Source: JACCZX01 sp963801035 (lineage in GTDB: Bacteria; Pseudomonadota; Gammaproteobacteria; Burkholderiales; Burkholderiaceae_F). From it: DNA of 64,000 nucleotides. Position 1 is the stretch's first letter. Every line of letters begins with the position of its first letter. Shown here piece after piece: positions 44,139 to 51,834 of the stretch. Below the pieces are notes generated by a model. That model ran no database searches. It was not told where the DNA came from and saw only the letters and a list, made by a program, of their open reading frames with translations. Both the position numbers and the translations under genes were made by a program. The stretch covers positions 62,001 through 126,000 of the forward strand of contig CAWDDF010000007.1 in assembly GCA_963801035.1 (NCBI GenBank). Direction: 5' to 3'.

Positions 44139-45023
44139 TTATTGATACAGCGTGCCGGTGTTGATCACCGGCTGCGTATCGTTCTCCGAGCAGAGCACGA
44201 CCAGTAGATTCGACACCATCGCTGCCCTACGCTCGGAATCGAGATCAACGATGCCGCGCTCTGACAGGCCATTGAGTGCCATTTCAACCATGCTGACGGC
44301 GCCGTGCACGATCTTGCTGCGCGCGGCGATGATTGCCTCGGCCTGTTGCCGTCTCAGCATTACCTGAGCGATCTCCGGCGCATAGGCGAGGTGAGTGAGC
44401 TTTGCATCCTCGACGACGATGCCCGCGGGCTCCAGCCGGTCTGCCAGCTCACGTATCAGTGCGGCCGTAACTCTCGACTGGCTGGCGCGCAAAGTGGGCT
44501 CGTCCGAGCCTTCATGCTCGCCTTCGTCGTAGGCGTAACTCGACGCCAGATAACGCACTGACGTTTCAGCCTGCACACGCACATATTCGTCGTAATCCTC
44601 GACGTCGAACACTGCTTGCGCGGTGTTGCGTACTCTCCAAACGATTGCTGCCGCGATTTCAATCGGATTGCCGCGCTTGTCGTTAACCTTGAGCCGCTCG
44701 CCGTTCAGGTTGTGCGCGCGCAAGCTGATCTTTTGCTTCCGGTAGAACGGATTGGCCCAGCGCAGCCCCTCCGAACGGTCGGTGCCCACGTACTCTCCGA
44801 ACAGCAACAGGATCGCTGCTTCATTCGGCTGCAGCATGTACAGACCCGCAAGCAGCAGCGCTCCGAGGAGAATCAGAACGACGCCGAATGCGATCGCGAT
44901 CAGCCCCATCGGCCGCACCACCAAGTAAATCCCGGCAAGCACAGAGACGATGCCGATCGCAGCCCACACATAGCCGCTTCCGCTCGTTCTTTCGATCTCC
45001 TTCGTGATCGGCGCGTTTTGCAT
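44139..45023 (-). CDS. SPFH/Band 7 (stomatin/flotillin-like) membrane protein
   Basis: This 294-residue protein has two N-terminal hydrophobic segments (about residues 18-38 and 41-63), then an SPFH domain (LQPNEAAILLLFGEYVGTDRSEGL, IEIAAAIVWRV, DYDEYVRVQAETSVRYLASS). A helical tail contains VMLRRQQAEAIIAARSKIVHGAVSM in two pieces, with the prohibitin/stomatin QQAEA signature. It is a scaffold-type membrane protein, possibly organising a microdomain. The ATG at 45023 is preceded by a strong ribosome-binding site (GGAGGGAAGG) and then by a 24-bp palindrome 14 bp upstream. It heads an operon with a 59-residue membrane protein and an RHH regulator. Confidence 0.92.
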   Translation of the reverse strand: MQNAPITKEIERTSGSGYVWAAIGIVSVLAGIYLVVRPMGLIAIAFGVVLILLGALLLAGLYMLQPNEAAILLLFGEYVGTDRSEGLRWANPFYRKQKISLRAHNLNGERLKVNDKRGNPIEIAAAIVWRVRNTAQAVFDVEDYDEYVRVQAETSVRYLASSYAYDEGEHEGSDEPTLRASQSRVTAALIRELADRLEPAGIVVEDAKLTHLAYAPEIAQVMLRRQQAEAIIAARSKIVHGAVSMVEMALNGLSERGIVDLDSERRAAMVSNLLVVLCSENDTQPVINTGTLYQ

Positions 45024-45036
45024 GCCTTCCCTCCGT

Positions 45037-45060
45037 TATCAAAGTGATATCACTTTGATA
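45037..45060. promoter_or_regulatory. 24-bp perfect palindrome, probable operator of the SPFH operon
   Basis: Bases 45037-45060 form a perfect 24-bp palindrome whose core is AAAGTGATATCACTTT, flanked by TATC and GATA. It ends 14 bp upstream of the SPFH start codon, next to the ribosome-binding site. RHH repressors commonly bind such symmetric AT-rich operators, and an RHH gene ends the same operon, so autoregulation is a reasonable inference. A transcript could also fold it as a hairpin, but the position and lack of a T-run argue against a terminator. Confidence 0.7.
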
Positions 45061-45182
45061 GAAGGCAGCGGGCCTGTCAACTCGGCCGGACGGACGGTAG
45101 GCAAATGGCTCCCAGCGCCTGACGAGCGCAAAAGCCACCGTTCGGCGGCAGCGACGCGGAGAGATGACGCCTGTCGGTTTAG

Positions 45183-46250
45183 CTAGTGGCTGCCTTTGCT
45201 GGCTCGCCTGTCACGCACTGCCTTGGCCAGCGAATCGAGCACAGCGACGCTGTCGTCCCACCCGATGCACGCGTCAGTAATCGACTGCCCGTACGTAAGC
45301 GGCTTGCCGACGACCAGGTCCTGCTTGCCCGAAAGCAAATGACTTTCGATCATTACGCCGATGATGCGAGATTCGCCCGCTGCCAGCTGTTGCCCAATGC
45401 TGGCGCATACCTTGATCTGGTTGGCGTGATCCTTCTGGCTGTTCGCGTGACTCGCGTCGATCATCAGTCGCTCGGGCAGGCCGGAAGCTCGTAACTCGGC
45501 GCACGCAGCCGCGACGCTTGCTGCGTCAAAGTTCGGCTTTTTCCCACCGCGCAAAATGATGTGGCAATCGTCGTTACCTTTGGTAGATACGATTGCCGAA
45601 TGGCCGCCCTTGGTGACTGAGAGAAAATGATGCGGCTGTTGCGCGGCTTTTATTGCGTCGGTAGCGATCTTGATGTTGCCATCGGTGCCGTTCTTGAACC
45701 CAACCGGACACGATAACCCCGACGCGAGCTCACGATGCACCTGGCTTTCCGTCGTGCGCGCGCCGATCGCGCCCCACGAAACAAAGTCGGCGATGTATTG
45801 CGGCGTGATCATGTCGAGAAACTCGCTGCCGGCCGGCATGCCCGCCACGTTGATTCCCATTAACAACTCACGCGCCACGCGCAAGCCATGGTTGATGCGA
45901 AAGCTGCCATCGAGGTCTGGGTCGTTGATCAGTCCTTTCCAGCCCACTGTCGTACGCGGCTTCTCGAAATAAACGCGCATGACGATTTCCAGCTCCGATT
46001 TCAGACGCTCGCGCTCGACCTTCAGCCGACGCGCGTAGTCGAGCGCGGCTTGCGGGTCATGGATCGAGCACGGGCCGACTACCACGACGATGCGGTCGTC
46101 CTCTCCATGCAGGATGCGGTGGATCGACTCGCGCGCCTCGAACACAGTCAGCGATGTTTTTTCGTCGCAGGGGTACTCGCGCAGCAGGTGCGACGGCGGC
46201 GCGAGCTCCTTGATCTCCTTGATCCGCAGGTCATCTGTCATGTAGCGCAT
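45183..46250 (-). CDS. aroG: 3-deoxy-7-phosphoheptulonate (DAHP) synthase, class I
   Basis: This enzyme condenses phosphoenolpyruvate and erythrose 4-phosphate in the first step of the aromatic amino acid pathway. The protein is about 355 residues, typical of AroF/G/H. Motifs include VVVGPCSIHDP (metal/PEP site), MRVYFEKPRTTVGWKGL, GARTTESQVHRELASGLSCPVGFKNG (core ARTTESQVHRELASG), RGGKKPNFD, DASHANSQKDH and the final part with ESHLLSG. I use the ATG at 46250 with a GGAG box; an upstream ATG at 46268 is possible. A Phe/Tyr-rich leader peptide and a terminator hairpin precede it. Which aromatic amino acid inhibits the enzyme cannot be read safely from sequence. Confidence 0.95.
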   Translation of the reverse strand: MRYMTDDLRIKEIKELAPPSHLLREYPCDEKTSLTVFEARESIHRILHGEDDRIVVVVGPCSIHDPQAALDYARRLKVERERLKSELEIVMRVYFEKPRTTVGWKGLINDPDLDGSFRINHGLRVARELLMGINVAGMPAGSEFLDMITPQYIADFVSWGAIGARTTESQVHRELASGLSCPVGFKNGTDGNIKIATDAIKAAQQPHHFLSVTKGGHSAIVSTKGNDDCHIILRGGKKPNFDAASVAAACAELRASGLPERLMIDASHANSQKDHANQIKVCASIGQQLAAGESRIIGVMIESHLLSGKQDLVVGKPLTYGQSITDACIGWDDSVAVLDSLAKAVRDRRASKGSH

Positions 46251-46278
46251 CGCTCGGGCTCCGTCCATGTGTACTCAC

Positions 46279-46310
46279 CAAAAAAAAACCGCCAGGTCTG
46301 CCTGGCGGTT
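46279..46310 (-). terminator. Attenuator terminator in the DAHP synthase leader
   Basis: On the minus strand AACCGCCAGG, a 4-nt loop and CCTGGCGGTT form a perfect 10-bp stem (46301-46310 with 46287-46296) followed by a run of T residues to about 46279. It lies upstream of the start of aroG and 19 bp after the leader peptide stop, so it would stop transcription before the structural gene unless an alternative structure forms. A CTGGCGG segment in the leader ORF (46353-46359) can pair with the 5' arm and act as antiterminator. Confidence 0.85.
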
Positions 46311-46329
46311 GGGGTCGATTCGGTGTGTT

Positions 46330-46413
46330 CTACGCGCGCCGTTCGACTCGTTCCGCCAGTGGCCGGAAAAAGCCGTAAAAGTAGAAGAAGAAGCGGTGCG
46401 CAAAAACGCTCAT
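46330..46413 (-). CDS. Phe/Tyr-rich leader peptide of the aroG attenuator
   Basis: A 27-codon frame starts with ATG at 46413 and ends with TAG at 46332-46330. It encodes a peptide containing HRFFFYFYGFF (residues 6-16), with seven Phe and two Tyr codons in total. Such a cluster of aromatic codons followed by a terminator is the hallmark of ribosome-mediated attenuation, as in the pheL leader of E. coli. A possible promoter (TTGCAG, 18 bp, TATCTT) lies at 46449-46420, which would put transcription initiation almost at the ATG; another promoter inside the preceding gene is possible. The ribosome-binding site is weak. Expression is inferred, not shown. Confidence 0.8.
   Translation of the reverse strand: MSVFAHRFFFYFYGFFRPLAERVERRA
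46353..46359 (-). promoter_or_regulatory. Proposed antiterminator segment in the aroG leader
   Basis: On the minus strand this 7-nt CTGGCGG lies in codons 18-21 of the leader peptide and is exactly complementary to CCGCCAG in the 5' arm of the terminator. If a ribosome stalls at the Phe/Tyr cluster just upstream when charged tRNA is scarce, this segment is free to pair with the terminator arm and allow read-through into aroG. The upstream partner that would sequester it in excess amino acid was not identified with certainty. Confidence 0.6.
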
Positions 46414-46450
46414 GCGCGCAAGATACCTGAGCTTTAGGTCCGGCTGCAAG

Positions 46451-47401
46451 TCAAACATCCGCCCGAATTACCCACAAATAGCGGGTCACCTGCCAAAACA
46501 CCGGCGCCGCGAACATCAAGGCGTCGAGCCGCTCGAGGACTCCACGCGTAAGCACCAACTCTGAATCCCATTGCTTTGCCCCAAGGCTGCGCTTCACCAG
46601 CGACAAAACAACGGTGCCGATGAAGCCGCTGACGACGATCAGCGCAGACATCAAAAATGCCTGCCACCACAGAAATGGCGTCATCCACCACAGCGCGGTG
46701 CCCAGCAATACTCCCAGCGCACCCCCGGCCAGCGCACCTTTCGCCGTCTTGTTTACGTTGACGGTCAATGGAACGCCACCAAGCAGCGTGCTCATGATCA
46801 CCTGCAGCAGATCGGTCAGGAAGAGAATAAGCAGGAAGAACAACAGAAGCAGCGGACCACGATCGTCGTAACCACGGATCGGTAGCGTGGCAATCGCAGG
46901 TGCGTGGCTCACGCAGTAAACGCTGACCATCAAACCCCATTGCACCTTGGCGACTCGCTGCAAATACAACTCTGTGTCCTGCTTGATGGCCATTACGACC
47001 GGCATCAGCAGAAACACATAAACGGGAATGAAGACAGCGAACAAGTTGGTGCGTCCGAATCCGAGCAGCACGTACTGCGCCGGAATCACCAGGTAGAACG
47101 CGACCACGAGCGCCCAGTGGTCTGACGGCTTGATCGGCGTCAGCGATACGAACTCTCGCAGTGCAAAGAACGATGCCAGCGCGAAAACGACGAGCAGTGC
47201 ATTGGGGCCGATGACAAAGGCCACCGTGAACAGGGCGAGCACAGACCATGAGGAGCGCACGCGCGAGTTGACAACCGCCAAACGCGCCAGTCGCATCGTG
47301 TCCATCGTGCGCGATGCAAGCCACTGTCCGGCGCCGGTCGCAACAAGCGAGAGAATCGCAAGCGCGCAGAAAATGGCGAGGAATGTCTCGTTAAGTGTCA
47401 T
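46451..47401 (-). CDS. cdsA: Phosphatidate cytidylyltransferase (CDP-diglyceride synthase)
   Basis: This integral membrane enzyme makes CDP-diacylglycerol from phosphatidate and CTP. The 316-residue protein has many hydrophobic segments and the conserved C-terminal part of the family: ILFLTDLLQVIMSTLLGG, NKTAKGALAGGALGVLLG and VKRSLGAKQWDSELVLTRGVLERLDALMF (core GVLERLDALMF, where the family usually has GG..DR.D). The usual Asp-Arg pair is visible as ERLDAL. It is preceded 88 bp upstream by a 1-acylglycerol-3-phosphate acyltransferase gene, so the two catalyse successive steps of phospholipid synthesis. The E. coli-type name cdsA is used by similarity; a short paralogue type is possible. Confidence 0.85.
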   Translation of the reverse strand: MTLNETFLAIFCALAILSLVATGAGQWLASRTMDTMRLARLAVVNSRVRSSWSVLALFTVAFVIGPNALLVVFALASFFALREFVSLTPIKPSDHWALVVAFYLVIPAQYVLLGFGRTNLFAVFIPVYVFLLMPVVMAIKQDTELYLQRVAKVQWGLMVSVYCVSHAPAIATLPIRGYDDRGPLLLLFFLLILFLTDLLQVIMSTLLGGVPLTVNVNKTAKGALAGGALGVLLGTALWWMTPFLWWQAFLMSALIVVSGFIGTVVLSLVKRSLGAKQWDSELVLTRGVLERLDALMFAAPVFWQVTRYLWVIRADV

Positions 47402-47489
47402 ACCGATGTCAGGACCGCCGGGCTGTCCGAAGGCACTGGTGCGCGCCCTTTAAGGGCAGCGAACGAAGTGAGCGTGGAGGTTTCATCCC

Positions 47490-48092
47490 TTAACCGGATA
47501 GCTGCGCAACCGCGTTGCGCGCGCGGCGCAAAAATTCGTCCTTGTCTTCGCCGGCCTGTAGCTTCAGCGCGCCACCGAAACGCACGGTGCAGATGATCGG
47601 CACCGGGAGCAAGGCCCCTTTCGGCATGCTTCGATGCAGGTTCTCGATGTAAACCGGGATCAGTTCAACGGCAGGAAACGCGGTGGCAAGGTGATACAGG
47701 CCCGATTTGAATTCCCCAGGCAGCGGCTGCGCCGAACGCGTACCTTCGGGGAAGATGATCAACGAGAAGCCGTGCTCGAGCGCGTCGCGCAACGGTTCCA
47801 GCGGATCCGTGTCGGGATCAGCCCGGCTGCGATCGATCATCACGACGTTCAGCTCGTTCCGTGCAATCGTGCCGCGAATACCGGGCTTGTCCCAATAATC
47901 ACGCGCGGCTACAGGCCGCGTATTGGCGCGCAGTGCACCGGGGAGCGCGGCCCACAGCACGATCGTGTCCATGTGGCTCGTGTGGTTGGCAAAATAAACG
48001 CGCTGTGTCGCGGTCGGAGCCGAACCTACCCAGCGCGGATACGCACCGACGAGCAGGCGCACCAGCCAGACGATCGGAGGCAGCAGTTTCAC
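47490..48092 (-). CDS. 1-acyl-sn-glycerol-3-phosphate acyltransferase (PlsC-like)
   Basis: This enzyme acylates lysophosphatidate to phosphatidate. The 200-residue protein is short but contains the catalytic HX4D box NHTSHMD and the glycerol-phosphate-binding FPEGTRS, plus KSGLYHLA. It uses a GTG start at 48092 and begins with a hydrophobic N-terminus (LLPPIVWLVRLLVG). It lies upstream of the cytidylyltransferase gene on the same strand, a sensible order for phosphatidate made and then activated. The intervening 88 bp contain GCCCTTTAAGGGC and other repeat-like bases. Confidence 0.92.
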   Translation of the reverse strand: MKLLPPIVWLVRLLVGAYPRWVGSAPTATQRVYFANHTSHMDTIVLWAALPGALRANTRPVAARDYWDKPGIRGTIARNELNVVMIDRSRADPDTDPLEPLRDALEHGFSLIIFPEGTRSAQPLPGEFKSGLYHLATAFPAVELIPVYIENLHRSMPKGALLPVPIICTVRFGGALKLQAGEDKDEFLRRARNAVAQLSG

Positions 48093-48223
48093 GTGAGAAC
48101 GGGGTGTTGACTGACGGTTGCGAAGAGCCGCTGATTATCAGCGAGCGCGCTTATTGAGCAAAGCGAGACAAAATAGGGCAGAGTCCACAGATCCGCACAA
48201 TCGCAGCCGCACGCAATGACGAG

Positions 48224-48574
48224 ATGGAACAGATCAACCTCGAAGACAAACTAGCTTCGTTTTCGGAACATTGGCAGCCGAGAACCGTGGCGCAGTTCAA
48301 TGGACACGATGTGATGGTAGTCAAGGCCAAAGGCGAGTTCGTCTGGCACAAGCACGATGACACGGATGACTTCTTTCTGGTTCTAAAAGGCTGTCTTACG
48401 ATCCAACTGCGAGACCGGGACGTGACGCTGAAGGCCGGAGAAATGTTCGTAGTGCCTTGCGGTCAGGAGCATCGACCGGTGGCTACCGAAGAAGTGCATC
48501 TGCTGCTGATCGAGCCTGCGGGAACCCCCAACACCGGCGATGCGGCCACTGCGGCCAAGCGACGGCTGATCTGA
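48224..48574 (+). CDS. Cupin domain protein
   Basis: This single-domain cupin has 116 residues. The first cupin motif is GEFVWHKHDDTDDFFLVLKG (metal ligands His-x-His, Glu replaced by Asp) and the second is AGEMFVVPCGQEHRPVA (with the last His ligand). The metal site appears nearly complete. Such proteins include isomerases, dioxygenases and small-molecule sensors; nothing here decides between these. The gene is followed 20 bp later by a VOC-family gene, so the two may share a transcript. Confidence 0.88.
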   Translation: MEQINLEDKLASFSEHWQPRTVAQFNGHDVMVVKAKGEFVWHKHDDTDDFFLVLKGCLTIQLRDRDVTLKAGEMFVVPCGQEHRPVATEEVHLLLIEPAGTPNTGDAATAAKRRLI

Positions 48575-48594
48575 GCAGAGGTGCTGGCGCGTCG

Positions 48595-49014
48595 ATGACA
48601 CCCACTTTGCAGCGAGTCGATCATGTTCACGTTTACGTCCGTGATCGAGCACAAGCGGAACGATGGTATGCCGACGCGTTGGGCTTTCGTCGGATCAAGG
48701 GGCTCGAGTTCTGGGCTGCCGAGGGCGGTCCGCTTACTATCGCCGATGAATCGGGAAGCATTCATCTCGCATTGTTCGAACAACCCAGGCAACCGTGTCG
48801 ATCGACCGTTGCCTTTGCGGCAGACGCGACCCAGTTTTTAGCTTGGTGCAGTCACCTTGCAGAGGTACTGAAGCAACCAATGCAGCCCGTCGATCACCAG
48901 GTGGCATGGTCGCTTTACTTCAGCGATCCCGATGGAAATCCCTTCGAGATCACTTGCTATGACTACGATTCGCTATTGGCGAAACTACAGAACACCCAGC
49001 CTGCGGCACCTTAA
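48595..49014 (+). CDS. VOC family (glyoxalase/bleomycin-resistance fold) protein
   Basis: This 139-residue protein has paired beta-alpha-beta-beta-beta units of the vicinal-oxygen-chelate superfamily. It contains VDHVHVYVRDRAQAERWYADALGF and YFSDPDGNPFEITCYDYD (core SDPDGNPFEITCY), with metal-ligand positions His near 10 and Glu in FEIT. Functions in the family range from glyoxalase to dioxygenase and antibiotic-binding proteins. It starts at the ATG at 48595. Confidence 0.88.
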   Translation: MTPTLQRVDHVHVYVRDRAQAERWYADALGFRRIKGLEFWAAEGGPLTIADESGSIHLALFEQPRQPCRSTVAFAADATQFLAWCSHLAEVLKQPMQPVDHQVAWSLYFSDPDGNPFEITCYDYDSLLAKLQNTQPAAP

Positions 49015-49033
49015 CCAGTCGAGATCGAGAAAA

Positions 49034-49502
49034 ATGAAACGTCACCTGGCTGCGCTCTTCGTTGTGTCCGTCATCTTGGGCGGCTGCGGCACTGTCGGTC
49101 AGTCCTGATAAAGAGCAGCTGACGGCGCAGGTCACCGCTGCCGAACTTGCGTTCGCAAAGACAATGGCTGATCGAAACCACACCGCGTTCTCGGAGTTCA
49201 TTTCCGAGGAAGCGGTGTTCAGCAACGCTGGCAAATCCGTTCGCGGACGGGCAGCTATCGCCGCCGACTGGAAGAAATTCTATGACGGGCCGCGTGCGCC
49301 TTTTTCATGGAAGCCAGATCTGGTGGAGGTCTTGCCGTCGGGGACGCTCGCCTATTCGACAGGCCCGGTAGCGAATGCCGAGGGTGTCGTGTTCGCACGA
49401 TTCAACTCCACCTGGCGGCTCGAGGCGCCGGGAGTATGGCGCGTCGTGTTTGATAGCGGCTCGCCGGTTTGCAACTGCCCCAAACCGGAGCCGAAACAAT
49501 AG
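49034..49502 (+). pseudogene. NTF2-like (DUF4440/SnoaL-type) lipoprotein, frameshifted at the signal peptide
   Basis: A lipoprotein-type start at the ATG at 49034 (MKRHLAALFVVSVILGGCGT) has a lipobox ending in Cys and then reaches a TGA at about 49106-49108. From about 49110 a different frame continues with EQLTAQVTAAELAFAKTMAD through to the stop at 49502. It has the NTF2-like core FSEFISEEAVFSNAGK, the small central region and a final CNCPKPEPKQ. A one-base shift in the ILGGC-coding region would join the two into a typical periplasmic lipoprotein. Alternatively the TTG at 49062 opens the downstream frame on its own. A ribosome-binding site (GAGA) precedes the ATG. Confidence 0.6.
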
Positions 49503-49511
49503 AACGCGTTG

Positions 49512-50972
49512 TTACGCGGTACCGCCGATCGTCAGTCCTTCGATGCGCAACGTCGGTTGACCGACGCCGACCGGCACGCTTTGCCCATCCTTCCCGCACG
49601 TGCCAATACCCGGATCGAGCGCCATGTCGTTGCCGATCATCGTCACCTGTGTCAATGCATCGGGCCCGTTACCGATCAGCGTCGCGCCTTTGATAGGGCG
49701 TGTGACTTTTCCATCTTCAATCATGTACGCCTCGGCCATGCTGAACACGAATTTGCCGTTGGTGATGTCGACCTGCCCCCCGCCAAAGTTGGTTGCGTAA
49801 ATCCCTTTGCTGACCGAGCGCACGATCTCATCAGGATCCTTGTCGCCGGCGAGCATGTAAGTGTTGGTCATGCGCGGCATTGGAAGGTGCGCAAACGACT
49901 CGCGCCGGCCGTTACCTGTCGGTGCGACGTTCATCAACCTCGCATTCAGCGAATCCTGGATGTAGCCACGCAGAATTCCGTCTTCGATCATGACGGTGCG
50001 CTGTGTTGCGTTGCCTTCATCGTCGATGCTCAGCGAGCCGCGGCGGTTCGCGATTGTGCCGTCATCGACCACGGTGACGCCCTTCGACGCAACGCGCTGC
50101 CCAACCTTGCCGGCAAAAGCGCTCGAGCCTTTGCGATTGAAGTCGCCCTCAAGACCGTGCCCGACGGCTTCGTGCAACAGAATTCCCGGCCAGCCGGGGC
50201 CGAGAACGACCGGCATGATGCCCGCAGGCGCCGGGTCCGCAACAAGGTTGATCAACGCCTGATGAACGGCACGATCGGCATATTCGGCCAGATGCTCGTC
50301 GGTGAAGTACGAAAGATCGTGCCGGCCCCCGCCACCGTGATGTCCCTGTTCTCGCTTTCCGTCCTGCTCGACGATAACGTTGACCGACACGCGCACCAGC
50401 GGTCGTACATCGGCCGCCAGTACGCCATCGCTGCGCGCGACGAGGATCACATCGTAGTCGGCACCGACGGTTGCCATCACCTGCTTGACACGCGGATCAC
50501 GCGCGCGTGCCAGCTGCTCGATCTTCTCCAGCATCCGCACCTTGGCCGCCGCATCGAGTGACGCCACCGGGTCACCGTCGGCGTAGCGGGCTAACTGCGA
50601 TCGCACGCCAACCTTCGGTGCGACTCTTACTTTGCCAGCGCCGTGGCGTGCGATCGAGCGCGCCGATATTGCGGCTTCGGTCAATGACTCGAGCGAGATG
50701 TCGTCGGAGTAGGCAAAGGCAGTTTTGTCGCCGACGATGGCCCGCACGCCGACGCCTTGTTCGATATCAAAACTGCCACTCTTGACGATGCCTTCCTCAA
50801 GCGAAAATGATTCACTGCGCGAATACTGAAAGTACAGATCGGCGTAATCGGTGCGGTGTTCAAAAATAGTCGCCAGTACGCGCTGCAGCTGCGCCTCGTC
50901 TAGCCCAAAAGGGTCGAGCAGCAGCTGCTTGGCGGTCGCAAGGCGGGCGAGGGTAGGGTCTGAGATTTTCAT
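49512..50972 (-). CDS. tldD: Metalloprotease TldD
   Basis: This zinc metalloprotease works with TldE/PmbA (not seen here). The 486-residue protein has the metal-binding motif HEAVGHGLEGD and ends with GTCGKDGQSVPVGVGQPTLR, the conserved Gly/Cys-rich tail. The start is the ATG at 50972 (MKISDPTLAR); the ATG at 50984 is an alternative. Known roles of TldD/E include peptide modification and breakdown. The order yhdP-nitrilase-tldD on this strand is conserved in betaproteobacteria and suggests co-transcription. Confidence 0.95.
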   Translation of the reverse strand: MKISDPTLARLATAKQLLLDPFGLDEAQLQRVLATIFEHRTDYADLYFQYSRSESFSLEEGIVKSGSFDIEQGVGVRAIVGDKTAFAYSDDISLESLTEAAISARSIARHGAGKVRVAPKVGVRSQLARYADGDPVASLDAAAKVRMLEKIEQLARARDPRVKQVMATVGADYDVILVARSDGVLAADVRPLVRVSVNVIVEQDGKREQGHHGGGGRHDLSYFTDEHLAEYADRAVHQALINLVADPAPAGIMPVVLGPGWPGILLHEAVGHGLEGDFNRKGSSAFAGKVGQRVASKGVTVVDDGTIANRRGSLSIDDEGNATQRTVMIEDGILRGYIQDSLNARLMNVAPTGNGRRESFAHLPMPRMTNTYMLAGDKDPDEIVRSVSKGIYATNFGGGQVDITNGKFVFSMAEAYMIEDGKVTRPIKGATLIGNGPDALTQVTMIGNDMALDPGIGTCGKDGQSVPVGVGQPTLRIEGLTIGGTA

Positions 50973-51009
50973 TGAACGTTGCACTGCGGAATCGGCAATT
51001 GTACGGGCG

Positions 51010-51834
51010 TCAGTGCATCACTCGGTGTTCAAGGGCAGGCAAAGAAGCACGCGAATCAGCGATCAATTGTGGGTCAATGTCGCCGAACACAACCCCTTCG
51101 CCGTCCGCCCGCTCTGCAACAACCGTGCCCCATGGGTCGATCAACATCGTGTGGCCGTGGGTCGAGCGGCCGTTTTGGTGCCGACCACCCTGCGCCGGGG
51201 CCAGGACGTATGCAAGGTTTTCAATCGCACGGGCGCGCAGCAGAACCTCCCAGTGCGCGCGCCCGGTCGTGGCGGTAAAGGCTGAAGGAACCAGGATCAA
51301 ATCCGGCCGCGGCATCGCCCGGTAAAGCTCAGGGAAACGCAAGTCGTAGCAAATCGAAAGCCCAACGCGCAGGCGAACGCCGTCTTCGGTCGCCAGCTTG
51401 AAGCTCGCTACTTCACTTCCGGGAGCAATCGTCACCGCCTCGTCATAGTTCTCTTTGCCTTTGTTGAAGCGGAAGAGGTGAATCTTGTCGTAGCGGGCCA
51501 CGCGCTCACCCGCGGGGCCGTATACGAGCAGCGTGTTCAGAACGCGATCATCTTCCGGCGCAACCAGTGGCAACGTACCGCCGACCAGACACACGCGATG
51601 CTGACGCGCCTGGTTGGCCAGAAAATCCTGGATGGGTCCGTGCCCATCGGCTTCTCGTAATGCGATCTTGTCGGTATCGCGCTGGCCCATCAGACAGAAG
51701 TATTCGGGCAACGCGACGACCTGTGCGCCACCGGCAGCGGCTTGGGCGATCAATGTTGCAGCGGCACGCAGGTTTTGGTCGACATCGGTAGTCGAAACCA
51801 TCTGCACACCGGCGACGCGTACCGTGGATTTCAT
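51010..51834 (-). CDS. Nitrilase-superfamily carbon-nitrogen hydrolase
   Basis: This 274-residue enzyme has the full Glu-Lys-Cys triad: Glu in VALPEYFCLMG, Lys in RYDKIHLFRF and Cys in SICYDLRFPELYR. The C-terminal AQGGRHQNGRSTHGHTMLIDPWGT is typical of the Nit1/Nit2-like branch, which hydrolyses deaminated glutathione, so a metabolite-repair amidase is the likely role. Its start codon overlaps the stop of yhdP by 4 bp. It lies 37 bp upstream of tldD. Confidence 0.93.
   Translation of the reverse strand: MKSTVRVAGVQMVSTTDVDQNLRAAATLIAQAAAGGAQVVALPEYFCLMGQRDTDKIALREADGHGPIQDFLANQARQHRVCLVGGTLPLVAPEDDRVLNTLLVYGPAGERVARYDKIHLFRFNKGKENYDEAVTIAPGSEVASFKLATEDGVRLRVGLSICYDLRFPELYRAMPRPDLILVPSAFTATTGRAHWEVLLRARAIENLAYVLAPAQGGRHQNGRSTHGHTMLIDPWGTVVAERADGEGVVFGDIDPQLIADSRASLPALEHRVMH

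Noticed and set aside
43770..44165. Other short frames in the 43.7-44.1 kb region
   Set aside because: They have no protein-like composition; the minus-strand RHH and 59-residue membrane frames explain the region.
46434..47324. Alternative 296-residue minus frame overlapping the cytidylyltransferase
   Set aside because: It is Arg/Cys-rich and has no membrane pattern; the other frame has the family motifs.
47430..47480. GCCCTTTAAGGGC-containing gap between the acyltransferase and cytidylyltransferase genes as a terminator
   Set aside because: The arms leave a one-base loop and no T-run follows, so it is not a convincing Rho-independent terminator.
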